Positions 24,660 through 36,292 of a DNA stretch of 64,000 nucleotides are shown here, piece by piece. The first letter of the stretch is position 1; each line of letters opens with the position of its first letter. The notes under the pieces were generated by a model. It made no database searches and had not been told where the DNA came from. It was given only the letters and a program-made list of their open reading frames with translations. Made by a program: the position numbers and the translations under genes. The stretch comes from Sipunculus nudus (lineage: Eukaryota > Annelida > Sipuncula > Golfingiida > Sipunculidae): assembly GCA_026874595.1 (NCBI GenBank), contig CM049316.1:61203676-61267675 (forward strand), written 5' to 3'.

Positions 24660-25690
24660 TTGTAATTTTCGTAAATCTGTTTGATTTACTTTCAGCGTTG
24701 TAATATCGCATCAACTTTCCCCGTTTCATTTATTTTATTTTTATTGAAAAAAAATTATTTACAATAACTTTTCTATTGTGTTTCTTAACATGTCATCTTG
24801 AAGAAATAATATAATGAACAGTTTTGATTTTAAAAAAAAAAAACTTAATAATTGTTTTAAGCATATTTAGCACTTTGACTTCGAGAAACTTTTTTTTTGC
24901 TTTATTATAATATTTTAAAATTATATCCTTATATTTCCTGCCCTAAGTCATGTTTTTTTCCTAAAGGACATTGCATCCATAGTTTTGACAATTCACGGGG
25001 TAAGGAATATGATATCGGGCGTGGCAACATCGTGTCAATGACACAGGTTTCTCTATTATTAACTATCCGTTTATATACTTGTATTCAGTACCTTTGCACG
25101 CACGTCGCTGTTCTCCTCTTAAAGACAGCAGGGGCGTCGCCAGATAGATGGCATAAGTGGCCACGTCACGCCACCCAAGCAAGGGGCCACGGTACAACCA
25201 CCACGAGACATTGATGCCAAATAATTCTTTCAATCCAGGCAATTAATATATGTAGGTGATAATGATAGTATGAAAGTAATTTACAAAACATAATAATATT
25301 GTTAAAATATTTAATGGTTCACGATTATTAACAACCAGAAGTAGCAAGTTTCTTTTTAATTAGCTAATATCAAAGCACATAGCAATATCTCAAAAACGTT
25401 GTCATTTGTTTTTCCTGTACAATATTTCTTTCATGTTGACAAATGAAATTCAATTTTTTTTATAAAAAAAATAAATTACAAAGAAACATTATTAGGGAAC
25501 ACACACAAAACGTATTTGAAACAACTTGTATTCTGATTTTTTGCATATAGGAGTTCATGGAAAAAAGTTCATGATAATCCGTTCAGAAGGATTCTGACAC
25601 AGGTGAAAAAAATTACATCCATGCTAATTAGAAAGCTGCATTATAATGAATGCAAGCCACAGCCATGCTGAATGCTTCCGAAACTATTTT
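24660..25690. other. Intergenic, no gene recognised
   Basis: AT-rich. A GCAGGGGCGTCGCCAG word at 25128 resembles G-tract MITE termini. Nothing else is supportable. Confidence 0.4.
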
Positions 25691-25691
25691 T

Positions 25692-25962
25692 GCATTCGGC
25701 CCATATGCAAAGGTTTATTCATGCATAAGGACAGTACATTTGTGAATATTCCTTGATGGCGTTTCTGAATCCGGATCATATGCCTGATTAACACCAAAAT
25801 CTAATCGATTCTTGATTGGCCCATTCCCGAAATACCCCGAAAATGGCATCAGATTCCGTTCACGATTGCGTGTGGTAAATTGTGAACAAACACACAAATA
25901 CAGATACACGTACTGGGATGTAAAAATACATTCCCGGTGGAGGCAATAAAAATATACATGGC
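25692..25962 (+). repeat. R1 dispersed repeat, copy A (3' part)
   Basis: Shares with copies B-E the ordered blocks GGCCCAT, TTCATGCATAAG, GTGAATATTCCTTGATGGCG, CCGGATCATATGCC, ACACCAAAATCTAAT, GGCCCATTC, AGATTCCGTTCA, TTGTGAACAAACACACA and a GGTGGAGGCA terminus. Confidence 0.8.
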
Positions 25963-26420
25963 TTTCTTCCAAAGCCGAATGAACTAATCCCTTTTTTAAA
26001 AGCAGACGATATGGCATTAATGTGAATGAAAATTTTTTTTACTGTGTTGATCACTTTACAAACCAATCAATAGAAGACAAACATTTGTGTTACCATGTTA
26101 CATCTTTTCGTACCGTCCAGAGTTATAAAAGGCTTAAAGGCAAACTTAAGATAATTATATTATAACCAGATAAACCTATGTAACTGTCAGTATACAAAAT
26201 ATGAACAGTTGACTGGAGCTGTAGTTATTAATTTACATTAGCAGTGTCTCCCCCCCGTAAACATATATCGTTGCCTATATAAATGGGCGATCGGATAGTC
26301 GCCTAGAAATAAAATGATGTCATCCAGTGCACGGGCAAGCAGTGTGTTCATACCGAACCATACTGTCTCATCATATATGCAAGATACAAAAGAGCCCTAT
26401 GAAAAAAAAATACTCAAGAA

Positions 26421-26806
26421 AGTAGAAATCTGCATCCGATGTGCTGGGCGCTCGACCGTGACCTGAACAGGTTTCCAGGCCACATTGATTAGGCGGGACC
26501 TTCTGTGCAATCACTTTTTTTTGCCCCTATTCCCAGGTTCCTTCGTGCATAAGTGACCGTACTTTGTGAATATTCCTATATGACGCTCCAGAATCCGGAA
26601 AAAAGATACTAGATGAACACCAAAATCTAATCCTTTATTCTTTGGCCCATTCCAAAAAGCCTTGAAAATTCCATGAGATTCCTTTCATAATTGCCTGAGT
26701 TATATTGTGAACAAACGAACATACACACATACACAAAACACACACCATCACACTCGCGCGCGCACACAAACGTGTATTATCGCGTACCCTGCTGGCGGAG
26801 AAACAA
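26421..26806 (+). repeat. R1 dispersed repeat, copy B
   Basis: Begins AGAAATCTGCATCC, then GCTGGGCGCTCGACCGTGAC, TGAACAGGTTTCCAGGCCAC, CTTCTGTGCA, the ordered R1 blocks and a GCTGGCGGAGA terminus. Relative to copy D it lacks about 90 bp near the start. Confidence 0.8.
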
Positions 26807-27254
26807 CCACGGGGCCTTTGACACCCCCTTCATAGCACTTTTTAGAATTGCCCCTGTCTATATATGTACATGGGAGATGTGCCTCGCAAACGCCGATAAC
26901 CTTGGTCACCTGACAGGAAATATTACCAGGACCTTTGCATGCTCTGTGCTACGTAGGCACAAAACAATATATGAATCAATTAGAAAGGGGTAGCTTTTAT
27001 CTTGAAATGTTAGGAATACTGCCAAATGTGTCCTAATGGTTTCATTTTACCTACCATGGGAATTTGGGCCAGTTGCAGAGTAACTTTATTCTTTTATTTT
27101 TCAAAGGAATGTCTTACTTGATGCATTAAAAAAATAACATCTCGCCATTCTAAGAAGCCAGGCAGTACTGTTGTAAATTATACTCTTCCTCAAGGGGAAT
27201 ACATATTCAATTTCATCGTGCGAACTAGGAGTTCTCATCCATATTTGCATGGAT

Positions 27255-27630
27255 ATTTGCCCACGCAATGGGAGCATAAGTCTTAAAAAAACGCTCTGTG
27301 AACACAATGTACATTACCACTCCAAGGTGCTGGGCGCTCGACCGTGTCCTGAACAGGTGGCCGGGCCACACTGATGAGGCGAGACCTTCTGTGCATTCAC
27401 TTTTGTGTACGTACATAAGTGACCGTACCTTTGTGAATTTACCTTGATGACGCTCCAGAATACAGAAAAAATGTTGGATCAGCATTAAAATCTTATCTTT
27501 TCTTCCTTCGTTCATTCTTGAAATGCCCTGAAAATTTCATAAGATTCCTGTTCATGATAGTGTGAGTTTTGTTGTGAACAAACACACACACGAACGGGAA
27601 TGAGCGCATACCCTTCTAGCGGAGGCAGAT
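27255..27630 (+). repeat. R1 dispersed repeat, copy C
   Basis: Contains CGCTCTGTGAACACA, GCTGGGCGCTCGACCGTGTC, CTGAACAGGTGGCCGGGCCA, the GATGACGCTCCAGAAT block, TTGTGAACAAACACACACA and the terminus CCCTTCTAGCGGAGGCAG. It shows what the uninterrupted target site of copy D looked like. Confidence 0.8.
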
Positions 27631-28329
27631 AGGCCTGTGCGTAAAGAATTCATTGATTCTTTTGATTATTTTGTGGTAAAAAAAGAAACTGTTTTTTGCT
27701 ATGCTTTCTTTTATCACTTCATGTACCAAAAAGAAAAGAAAGGTACTTTTGTAAAGCCCTTACAAGCAAGCTGAATACTTTAAATGCAGTTCATCAATGA
27801 CAAGGAGTATTGTGAAACCATGAACTGAGTGCGTCACCAAGACGACTATTGACGTTCTTGGAACACGTCTCGAGGGATAGAACTGAAATGAAGTGACATA
27901 CATTCGCTTCCGCTTAGGTGTTTCAACAATTAAATGTTGGACAACAGGATATAATTATACCATCATGAATTTGGTTCATTTCTAAAGCTACCTATACGTG
28001 GTTTACAAGTCGTGGTACTCTAATAAAGTATGTCACAAGGGTAAGTATAATGCGGCAAACGAAGCTCAAATAACAAATAAACTAGCTGTTTCCGCGGTTA
28101 TAATTTCTAGGATAACTCCGGTAATTAACGGTAAGAAATTTGACACTCGCCAGACTAAAATAATTTCGTAAATATTCTTAAATTCATTAATGTGCTATCA
28201 ATCAATATATTTTGTCGTTGTTTCCTTAACGTGCCAATCGACATTTTTTTATTTGCTCCAACTCTTCCATGTGTCTTCCATGCGTTTTTTTAGCTTATAC
28301 GGATACTGAAATATCGAATTATAACATTT

Positions 28330-28336
<7 letters not shown>
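27631..28336. other. Intergenic, no gene recognised
   Basis: AT-rich sequence with no recognisable structure. Confidence 0.4.
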
Positions 28337-28380
<44 letters not shown>

Positions 28381-28799
28381 GCGTGTGATACTTAATATAC
28401 TGGATATATTACAGCAAAGTATGAGATTAAGAAATATGGTAAAAAGGCAGTAATGTGACTAAAGTCTCTCATTCAATGATTGTAAATATAAATCTTACTC
28501 TTTGGGAGAGGGGATAAATTCCCCTTTCTCCCTGTATTGCCGCCCTGATTTATATACATTTGTCACATAATTCTTAAAGCGACATACATTTGTTCTATAT
28601 TTCGTTCTACTACTTCCAAACAAAGCAAGAAGTCCAGGGAAAAAAAAGAAAATTCAACAAAAAAATAAATATCAATTAACCTAATGATTTCCCGAAGCAC
28701 TAAAACACGACCTGACTAAGATAACAAGCTTGTATTTGAAAAGCTGTGCTGTTAGTAAAGAATTTATCGGACGATTTATATTAGCAAAATTTTAACATT

Positions 28800-28937
28800 A
28801 AAATTCAACAATTGGCTAAAACCGCTATATCTAAAATTAAAAACCACATTGTTATAAATTTTCTAAAATGAATTTAAAACAATTTTTGAATGATTTTAGA
28901 TAAAGGGTTTTTTTTCCAAATGCTACCTTAAGCAGCA
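28800..28937 (-). mobile_element. End of a GGTAGCAGAACT-family MITE
   Basis: Blocks AATGAATTTAAAACAATTTT, TGATTTTAGATA and the terminus TGCTACCTT match the right end of the copies at 45748-46214 and 53975-54041. The other end was not located. Confidence 0.55.
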
Positions 28938-29324
28938 TTCCTTCTGTTTTTTTAATGGATGGAAACAAATAAAAACAGTTTTGACGACTGAAACAGAACA
29001 GCAGGTTATTCTATAGATAGAAGAAGGAAATTTAGTCGTTTGCTTTCCAGGGGCTTCAATACAGGGGCGGGGTTAATATCCCTCCCACCCCCCACTTTCA
29101 GCAAGGGGTTTGATAATCAATGTTTATAACCCCTGCTATTCAGAGTATAATATTTATAAACTGGAAATGAAATATATTAATAATTAAAATTACAGACTAC
29201 AGGTGGTCTACAGTGTAATAGAAGATATCTGAAATTGGTTTTAGAATTGGCCTATACGGAAAACATAATGCCTTATTCTTTAAAACGTTATACTTAATTG
29301 TAATATTTTAAATGTGTCACACGG

Positions 29325-29328
<4 letters not shown>

Positions 29329-29369
<41 letters not shown>

Positions 29370-29516
29370 AATATAAAATATATAATAATATAATATACCA
29401 AAATGTAACGAAAGTTCAGGCTTCTTGTATTTCTCAGTTGCAGTGGATGCAGCACCCGGGCGATCATCAGATAATTGACTCTAGTGCACTATACTGCAAA
29501 CATTGTTACCTACCTA

Positions 29517-29571
<55 letters not shown>
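29329..29571. repeat. Paired (TA)n arrays
   Basis: Two TA arrays (about 29329-29361 and 29520-29571) flank 160 bp of unique sequence. The open frame spanning them is mostly Ile-Tyr repeats and is not a gene. Confidence 0.9.
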
Positions 29572-29574
<3 letters not shown>

Positions 29575-29579
29575 AAAAA

Positions 29580-30170
29580 GTTGTCCCAACTTTGATTACT
29601 CTCCCACTCCGAGTCATGCAATGCAATCTATATATTTATATATTCTAGTGATCCTTATACAGCATACACTTTTTTCTAATTTCTTTGCCTTCCAGTACTA
29701 AAGCTACTGTATGTATTTATATTTTTTCCTCTATTCGCCCAATTTATTCGAATGTGTAGTATTTTTACATTTCTGTTTTGCTATTATGTGCTCATTTTTT
29801 CTATATGTTTCAATCTCCTCACAAAGTCTGACATTAGATTACTTGTGTTATGATTACTAGTATATTCCTACCAGGCACTTGGTAATGTTGCTCCTGGCTA
29901 CACGACGAATCTGCCAAAAAAAATAATGGTATAGAAAATGGACTAAATATTCATGTATGAAGCATGAAGAAAAAAAGGTGAAAATTCAATCAATCGCATT
30001 ATATTTTTTGTTCCAAAAATCCGTAGAACAATAATTTGTCTGTGTCTGGCCTTATTGTTACATGCGTAAGCACTTGGTCCCTCTACGCCAGCAAACGGCT
30101 ATGTAAAATGATGGTTAATATGCAGATAGAACATAATGGCAGGTTCTAGTTAGAATCTCCTCATATTTCA
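29580..30170. other. Intergenic, no gene recognised
   Basis: AT-rich, no recognisable feature. Confidence 0.4.
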
Positions 30171-30179
30171 GGACTATAT

Positions 30180-30430
30180 TATCAACAGGATTACTGAAAA
30201 GGTAATGGTGGGAGTAATGGTTAGGCCATTGGACTTAAAGGTTAATATATTCCCTACGATGCCAGTCTCCTCCGACTTTGAATTTTCCCTTCTTTGTCTT
30301 TCAGGTTTGCTTCCATCCACCCGCGCCTTTTCAAAAGTCAAGACTTTACAAGCATCCAACCGATGTTTCTTCCGAGTCTCTTCTTTCATGTTTCTTCTCG
30401 GTTTTCTGGAATAAGCACGTTTTCAAATTT
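30180..30430 (+). repeat. Dispersed repeat R2, copy 1
   Basis: The block AAGACTTTACAAGCATCCAA, followed by CGATGTTTCTTCCG and TCTTCTTTCATGTTTCTTCT, recurs at 31364-31410 and 36915-36970. Open frames here are shared repeat translations rather than conserved proteins. Confidence 0.55.
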
Positions 30431-30649
30431 GTTCTTCTGGTCTTCTGAGGGAAAAGAGGCACACGTGGACTGTGTTTACTCACACACAGAACCATAACAA
30501 CGTATAAAACAGGTGAACTAGAGATGTAAAGCCGTGTGCAGGGATGGATTTGCAGGAAAAGTTTTCTATCCAGCCAAAATGAACTAGTAACGTAAAATAA
30601 TACACTTAGTATTGCAGACGACGCGCAAAGGTTCACAACTATAGCTCAG

Positions 30650-30735
30650 ATTACCTTTGGTCAACCAATCTAAATCATAAATGATTTAAATCAAAGAAAA
30701 AAGGGTTTAAATGATCTCGATCATATTTCGTCATG
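30650..30735. other. Clustered AAATCATGATTTAAATC words
   Basis: Overlapping AATCATAAATGATTTAAATC and GGGTTTAAATGATC words resemble the subterminal repeats of hAT-like elements in this window, but no terminus or target duplication was found. Confidence 0.3.
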
Positions 30736-31269
30736 AATTTCATTCTGTAAAATGCTCCGTTTTGGTCCTTAAGCCACTATTCACCTGCATAGAATTTCTG
30801 TGATACAGGTTTACTCTGTATACATATTATAGAACTGAAGGTAATGCCAGTGGAGAACGCCAATGTGACTGCATGATGTATAAGCTTTTTTTCATCTGCA
30901 GGCATTTAATACACAAGGTACTTTAGCCCATGCTGACATAAAAAACATATAATCGAGGGGGGTTGAATGGTTATTGAAAGATCCCTAGCTGTTGTTGGTG
31001 AGAGGATATGAAGCAATGCAGTGTATTGTCATTTACAAAGCTCTTTTTTATTTTGTCTGAATTGAAGCCAGATGTCTCAGCTGGAAGTGTTACGATTACC
31101 ATGGGTGGCCGTATTTGCACCCCCTATGTTATAAACACGTGGATTACCGGAGATAAAATTCAGTTTTTTTAATAAGTATGCCGAGTTTCAGTCTTCCGTT
31201 AGACAGGAACATGATTGGGGTAAAAACAACAACAGCCTCGATGTATTTGCCAAAGTTTCCTTCAAAAAC

Positions 31270-31490
31270 GGTTTGCTTATTCTTGTACACAAGTTTGAAT
31301 AAGCTTGCATCGGGCGCGATCAGTGGTTCAAATCATCGACAAAGAGCGCATACTTCCTGGCAAATCAAGATTTACAAACTTCAAATCAGTGTTTCTTCTT
31401 TCATCTTTCTTCCCTTTGTTGGAGAGTTGTGGTGCATGCGTAAGATAGCACCTCTGGTTGCAATTACAATTGCACATTTCCATCTATAAC
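31270..31490 (+). repeat. Dispersed repeat R2, copy 2
   Basis: Blocks ACAAGTTTGAATAAGCTTGC, GGGCGCGATCAGTGGT and TACAAACTTCAAATCAGTGT, then TTCTTCTTTCAT, match the copy at 36825-36975 in the same order. It lies just upstream of the SPRY gene promoter. Confidence 0.5.
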
Positions 31491-31527
31491 TGCACAAATA
31501 TTGGTCAACTGCACGTTATATTACTAG

Positions 31528-31535
31528 TATATAAA
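31528..31535 (+). promoter_or_regulatory. Candidate TATA box of the SPRY gene
   Basis: TATATAAA lies 194 bp upstream of the initiation codon at 31729. Transcription would be expected to begin about 25-30 bp downstream, giving a 5' leader of about 170 nt. This is inferred; no transcript data are available. Confidence 0.4.
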
Positions 31536-31645
31536 CCATGCAAAAGAGCCCAGTTGAGAGCCGAGCTCCAGAAAGCTGATTTGGGCGTGGTTGAGCCAGC
31601 ACGGCGCATGAGTGAACGTGGCCGCTTAAAAAGCTAGCGCAGGTG

Positions 31646-31732
31646 ATGGTCCTGTCAGACCTGTCGCCACCAGTCACGCACAGCACAGCACCGCGAGATC
31701 TAGGTCGTGATTTACAAACACCTCGACAATGA
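31646..31732 (+). CDS. Upstream ORF overlapping the SPRY start codon
   Basis: A 28-codon frame starts ATGGTCCTGTCAGACC and ends with TGA at 31730-31732. It overlaps the main ATG (31729-31731) by an ATGA arrangement. A shorter upstream frame lies at 31608-31637 (ATGAGTGAACG...TAG). If the leader begins near 31560, both would sit in the 5' UTR and could limit or gate translation of the receptor by reinitiation. Sequence shows the frames; the function is inference. Confidence 0.35.
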   Translation: MVLSDLSPPVTHSTAPRDLGRDLQTPRQ

Positions 31733-31786
31733 GGACCTGGTCTCCCTGTATATGCTTGCTGGCAGCAGTCTTAGTTATCTTTATGG
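31729..31786 (+). CDS. SPRY gene exon 1 (signal peptide)
   Basis: Encodes MRTWSPCICLLAAVLVIFM plus the first base of Ala20. The donor is G|GTAAGG, phase 1. ATG context is CGACAATGA. The exon encodes essentially only the signal peptide. Confidence 0.75.
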
Positions 31787-33629
31787 GTAAGGTTTAATTT
31801 TATTTATTATAGACTACTATCTTGTTTTTTATATATTTGTTTTCTCGTCATATGTGCTTGATTGTTTTTTATCATTTTACACATTCACGGACACACTAGA
31901 GTTGCTTTTAATACATATGATAATATATAATATACTATATAATAAAATCAATATATATATATATATATATTAACAATACCATATAACAATTGTCATATTA
32001 AAGATATGTAATGAAATACAAATTGATGGTAACATTAAAACAAAACAAAAAACCAGTTGTAATCATTTAATGTAAACCGGACATATATCAAAACACACAC
32101 ACACAAAACAAACTTTTTATACATATATACATGTATATATTTATATCTAAGTGTTATATTTGTGACATGTACGTTACAGTAAAAGCCCGCCTTGGGGCCA
32201 CCCCACAATTTCGACCACTTTTCATAGTCCCAAATAACTGTTAGTAATATTTCAATTAATTCATTTATTACTATAATCGTACTCATTTTTTAGAAGTAAT
32301 AGATACTTTAAAATGGCTTGTTTTTTAATTCAAAATAAAGATTATACACGTTCATAATTAGTGTCTCTCTGCAACGTAAACCTTACGTCAAGATATACAT
32401 AAAGTAAACAACAGGCATGTCATTTTCATGCGGGGGCGGGGGTGTAATGGTTAAGGTGCCGGGCTCATGATCGAGAAGTCATGAGTTCCATACCCGGTCA
32501 GACCCCCACCGTACCAAGACCCTTTGGCAAGGTCCCAACCACAAGTGTGCCTCTGTTCACCCAGCAGTAGAAATGGGTACCAGTAAAAATGGGAAGGTAA
32601 CCTGCGATGGACCAGCGTCCCATCCAGGAGGAGTTTAACTCCTCAGTGGCTTCACGCTACAGAAACCGGGATAAGCTCCGGCCTGACTGTAGGCTCGGAT
32701 GTAAAAGCCCAACAGACTTTACCTTTGTCATATTCATACCCATGAATTTGACCGAGGTAAGAATTTCACAAATATGACCAGCCTAAATGGCAAATTTGCG
32801 ACCACTGTGCTGAGTCCCGAAGGTGGTCATTATTGTTGGGTTCCATTGTACCATTCGTAGATATAATATTAATACACGATTTCTCTGTGCTCCTGCTATG
32901 AAGACATGTGTTGTTTAATATCGAGTCTGTTTTATTATAGATTGTGTTACGTGTATGTTACTGGCCCCTTATTGAGAAAAAGCTCAAGAGCTAAGTATTT
33001 ATATGACATCATCCAATCAGCAGCTGTTAATTGAGACTTCTTTTAGCATGTGACCAATGGTCTTGACCGACGTAAGAGGGTTTGAAATGTTGTAAAATAT
33101 AAAAGGATTTCTCATATTTTTAAACAAATCTTTTTCTTAAATAAGGTGTAAAATAGGTATTTAATACCTTGTTGAAAATGAGGTCCTTGAATCATCTTTC
33201 CTCTATTACCATTATTTCCTTGAAATGTAAATAATAAAAGTTTTCATTACAAAAAAAACATGCGGTGGACATTATGGGATGGAACGGTCTATAGCAGTAT
33301 TCATATACAACACTAGAAATCTGCATCCCAATGAATACATGCCTCCGCCACTAGAGCAAAAGTTAAAAAAAAAGCTCTGCGAACACACTGCACATCGTCA
33401 CTCCGAGTCGCTGGGCGCTCGACCGTGACCTGAACAGCAGAGTTGGGTCTAAAAGTACATGTACTCGAAGTACTCGTACTCATGAGTACTATATAGAATA
33501 CTCAGTACTTTTTTTCAAAATGACCTAAGTACTCATACTCGTACTCGAGTACTATGTAAGTACTCATAACAAACGAGTTCTTTTATGAGTACTATTGAGT
33601 ACTTCATTATATGCACATATCATAATAAT

Positions 33630-33688
<59 letters not shown>

Positions 33689-34252
33689 AATGATACATAC
33701 ATACATACTTAAAAATTAAGGAAACGTCTGAAGGTACGTGCTATCTATGGTTAACATTTTTTTTTTGGAAAAAAATGAAACACTCTAATTTCATGCACAT
33801 AGCATTTACACAAGATTGGCAAACTGTAACAGGTCACCTAGTTGCTCACCCATTCAAAAGCTGAGATATGAGAACAAAAGACTAAAATGGATGTGTGTAT
33901 AAGAGCCCTGGCCTAATGCATATAAGACGAAACTCATATCCTAATTAGTGTTGCACACTGAATCATAGGTGTTAAGTATGCATGGTTGTTGGGTTGTTGG
34001 GTTGAGGGTGGCAGAGAACTTACTAACATGAAGATAATAAACCCCTAATCACTGCTGGCTGGCCAGTTATAATAGACTTCATTAGGCTAATGCCCATTAC
34101 AAGACCTTCTGTATTCCTGCTGGTGTTCTACGCCCTCTGCCCCTCCCAGTCTTGTTACTTGTTACATAATGTATGAGACTTATTCCCGGTACACTCAGTC
34201 ATACTCATAGCCAGTGGCCCCAGCTGTTACGTACTCTCTCATCTATCACGAA

Positions 34253-34315
<63 letters not shown>

Positions 34316-36226
34316 GGGCTTCCGTTATAAAATTATAATCTTTAATGAAGCATTTTTTTAAAATCACCTATTAATGATGAGATAATATTTTTACTGATTA
34401 TAAATTTATTTAGACGATTTCAAGTATGTTATTTGATTATATGTTTTTGCAGAACTTAACACTGAAAACTGATCACTTAACCATCATTGTATGTGTATTT
34501 AGATTGTCACACGGGTATAATAAATGAAATATTCATAGGGGAATCTTTATTTAAGCTATTATTTATCAAAATATAAGCATGGATGAGTAATAGTTATTTA
34601 ATGATAACAGTGACTAGCCACAAAAGTATTTATCATTTTTTATCAGCAATTTCTTGCATTTTCGACTTATGATATATCTCACTCTAATGATCAGATTGTT
34701 AAAAAAATATTGTTCTTTAAATGTGAAGCAGCTTATGAATCTTAATTTTTGATTTGTTACATGTAAAAGAAACAACTTGAGTAGACATTTCATAAGCTTC
34801 ACCTATTATGATATTATTATCACATCAAACAGATTTATTTTCACTCCACATCTAAAGTTTAACTGCTCATTAGAGTACTTATGAGTACATTTGTAGTACA
34901 CAGTACTCGTAGTCGAGAACTGTCATATAAAAAGATAAAATACTCGTACCTGTATTCGAGTACTTTATAAGTACTCAGTACTCGTACTCGAGTACTTTCA
35001 TTGTACTCTGATCCTACTCTGCTAAACTGGTGTCTGAGTCACACTGGTGAGGCGAAACTTTCTGTGCATTCAATTATTTTTTGGCCCATATTCTCAGGTT
35101 CATTCGTGCATAAATTGCCGTACTTTTGTGAATATTATAACGCTGGCGAAACCGGAGAATATGCTTGATGCTCACCACAATGTAATCAATTCTTCCTAAT
35201 CACATCCCTGAAATGCCCTGGAAATTTCATGAGATTTTTCTTTTATGATCACGTGAGTCATGTTGTATACAAACAAACACACACATACACAAATATACGA
35301 AGGGAATGAATAAACACCCTTATTCTCCTTTACAGCGGTAAACCATGTGACTGGAACTGCCATCACCAAGGAATTTCGCAAGAGGAAGAAGCCATTAATA
35401 ATCTGGACCAAGTTAACACCACAAAGTGAAACCCTTCAAGAGCGACACAGGCGGGGGTAAGGACGTTTATAGCTATTTGTATCTATATATAGTATTTTTT
35501 TTTATATACCAGCATCATACTTGATACAAGTATTTATTTACCGGATCATACCGGATCCAAGCAGGGGCGTTTATAGGGAATACTCCCCTTAAAAATCTTG
35601 AAAATACTCGTTTTTTTTTAAACCTACAAACACGGCAAAAATATTTTCATTTCAGTTATACGTTAAATTTACCTTTAAATTGCCTGTTTCCTATTACATT
35701 ATTTTTTTTTCTTTTAAAGCATGTCTTGTTGGCCCTATAATGGATCAATCCCCTCTCCCCCTTCTTAAAAAAAAATATGGATTCGGCCCTGTTTTACAGT
35801 ACTCTGCATACAAATGATTTCTTTAGTAGCTGTTACTGGTTATATCGGAAAACAATGGTCACATACATATGTCCTGCACCAATATAAAAATATCATGATA
35901 TAAATCGAATGTAATTTGAAAAGAAGACAGGAGAGGTGCGGTCAAGGGGGAGATTACAGTGGTCTTGACCCCCCCCCCCCCCCGGAGCCGCATCCTTTTT
36001 ATTTTTTAAGGCGTACAGAACAATTTTTCAGCTTGGACCACTCCCCCTTTCCTTTCTTGATATAAATAATATAATATAAATCATAGATTTATCAAAATAA
36101 ATATGCACACATACAACCCAAATTACTTAGTCTAAAATCAAACCTCCCACCTGAAATATCTATTACATATGTAGGTTGAAATTCCTCTATTTGGACGTGA
36201 CCCCCCCCCCCCTATCCCTCTCTCGT

Positions 36227-36292
<66 letters not shown>

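Larger units (their letters stand above)
33313..35325 (+). repeat. R1 dispersed repeat, copy D (split)
   Basis: Left part 33313-33437 starts TAGAAATCTGCATCCC and GCCTCCGCC and contains GCTGGGCGCTCGACCGTGAC. The right part 35022-35325 resumes with CTGGTGTCTGAGTCACACTG and runs through the ordered R1 blocks to GGGAATGAATAAACACCC. The gap is the hAT-like insertion. The repeat ends within about 15 bp of the exon 2 acceptor. Confidence 0.8.
31787..35335 (+). other. SPRY gene intron 1 (3.5 kb)
   Basis: Contains a TA patch (31952-31970), a TA-flanked MITE with a nested SINE (32177-32848), and an R1 copy split by a 1.6 kb hAT-like element (33313-35325). The stretch 32851-33312 shows no recognisable feature. 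Confidence 0.75.
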
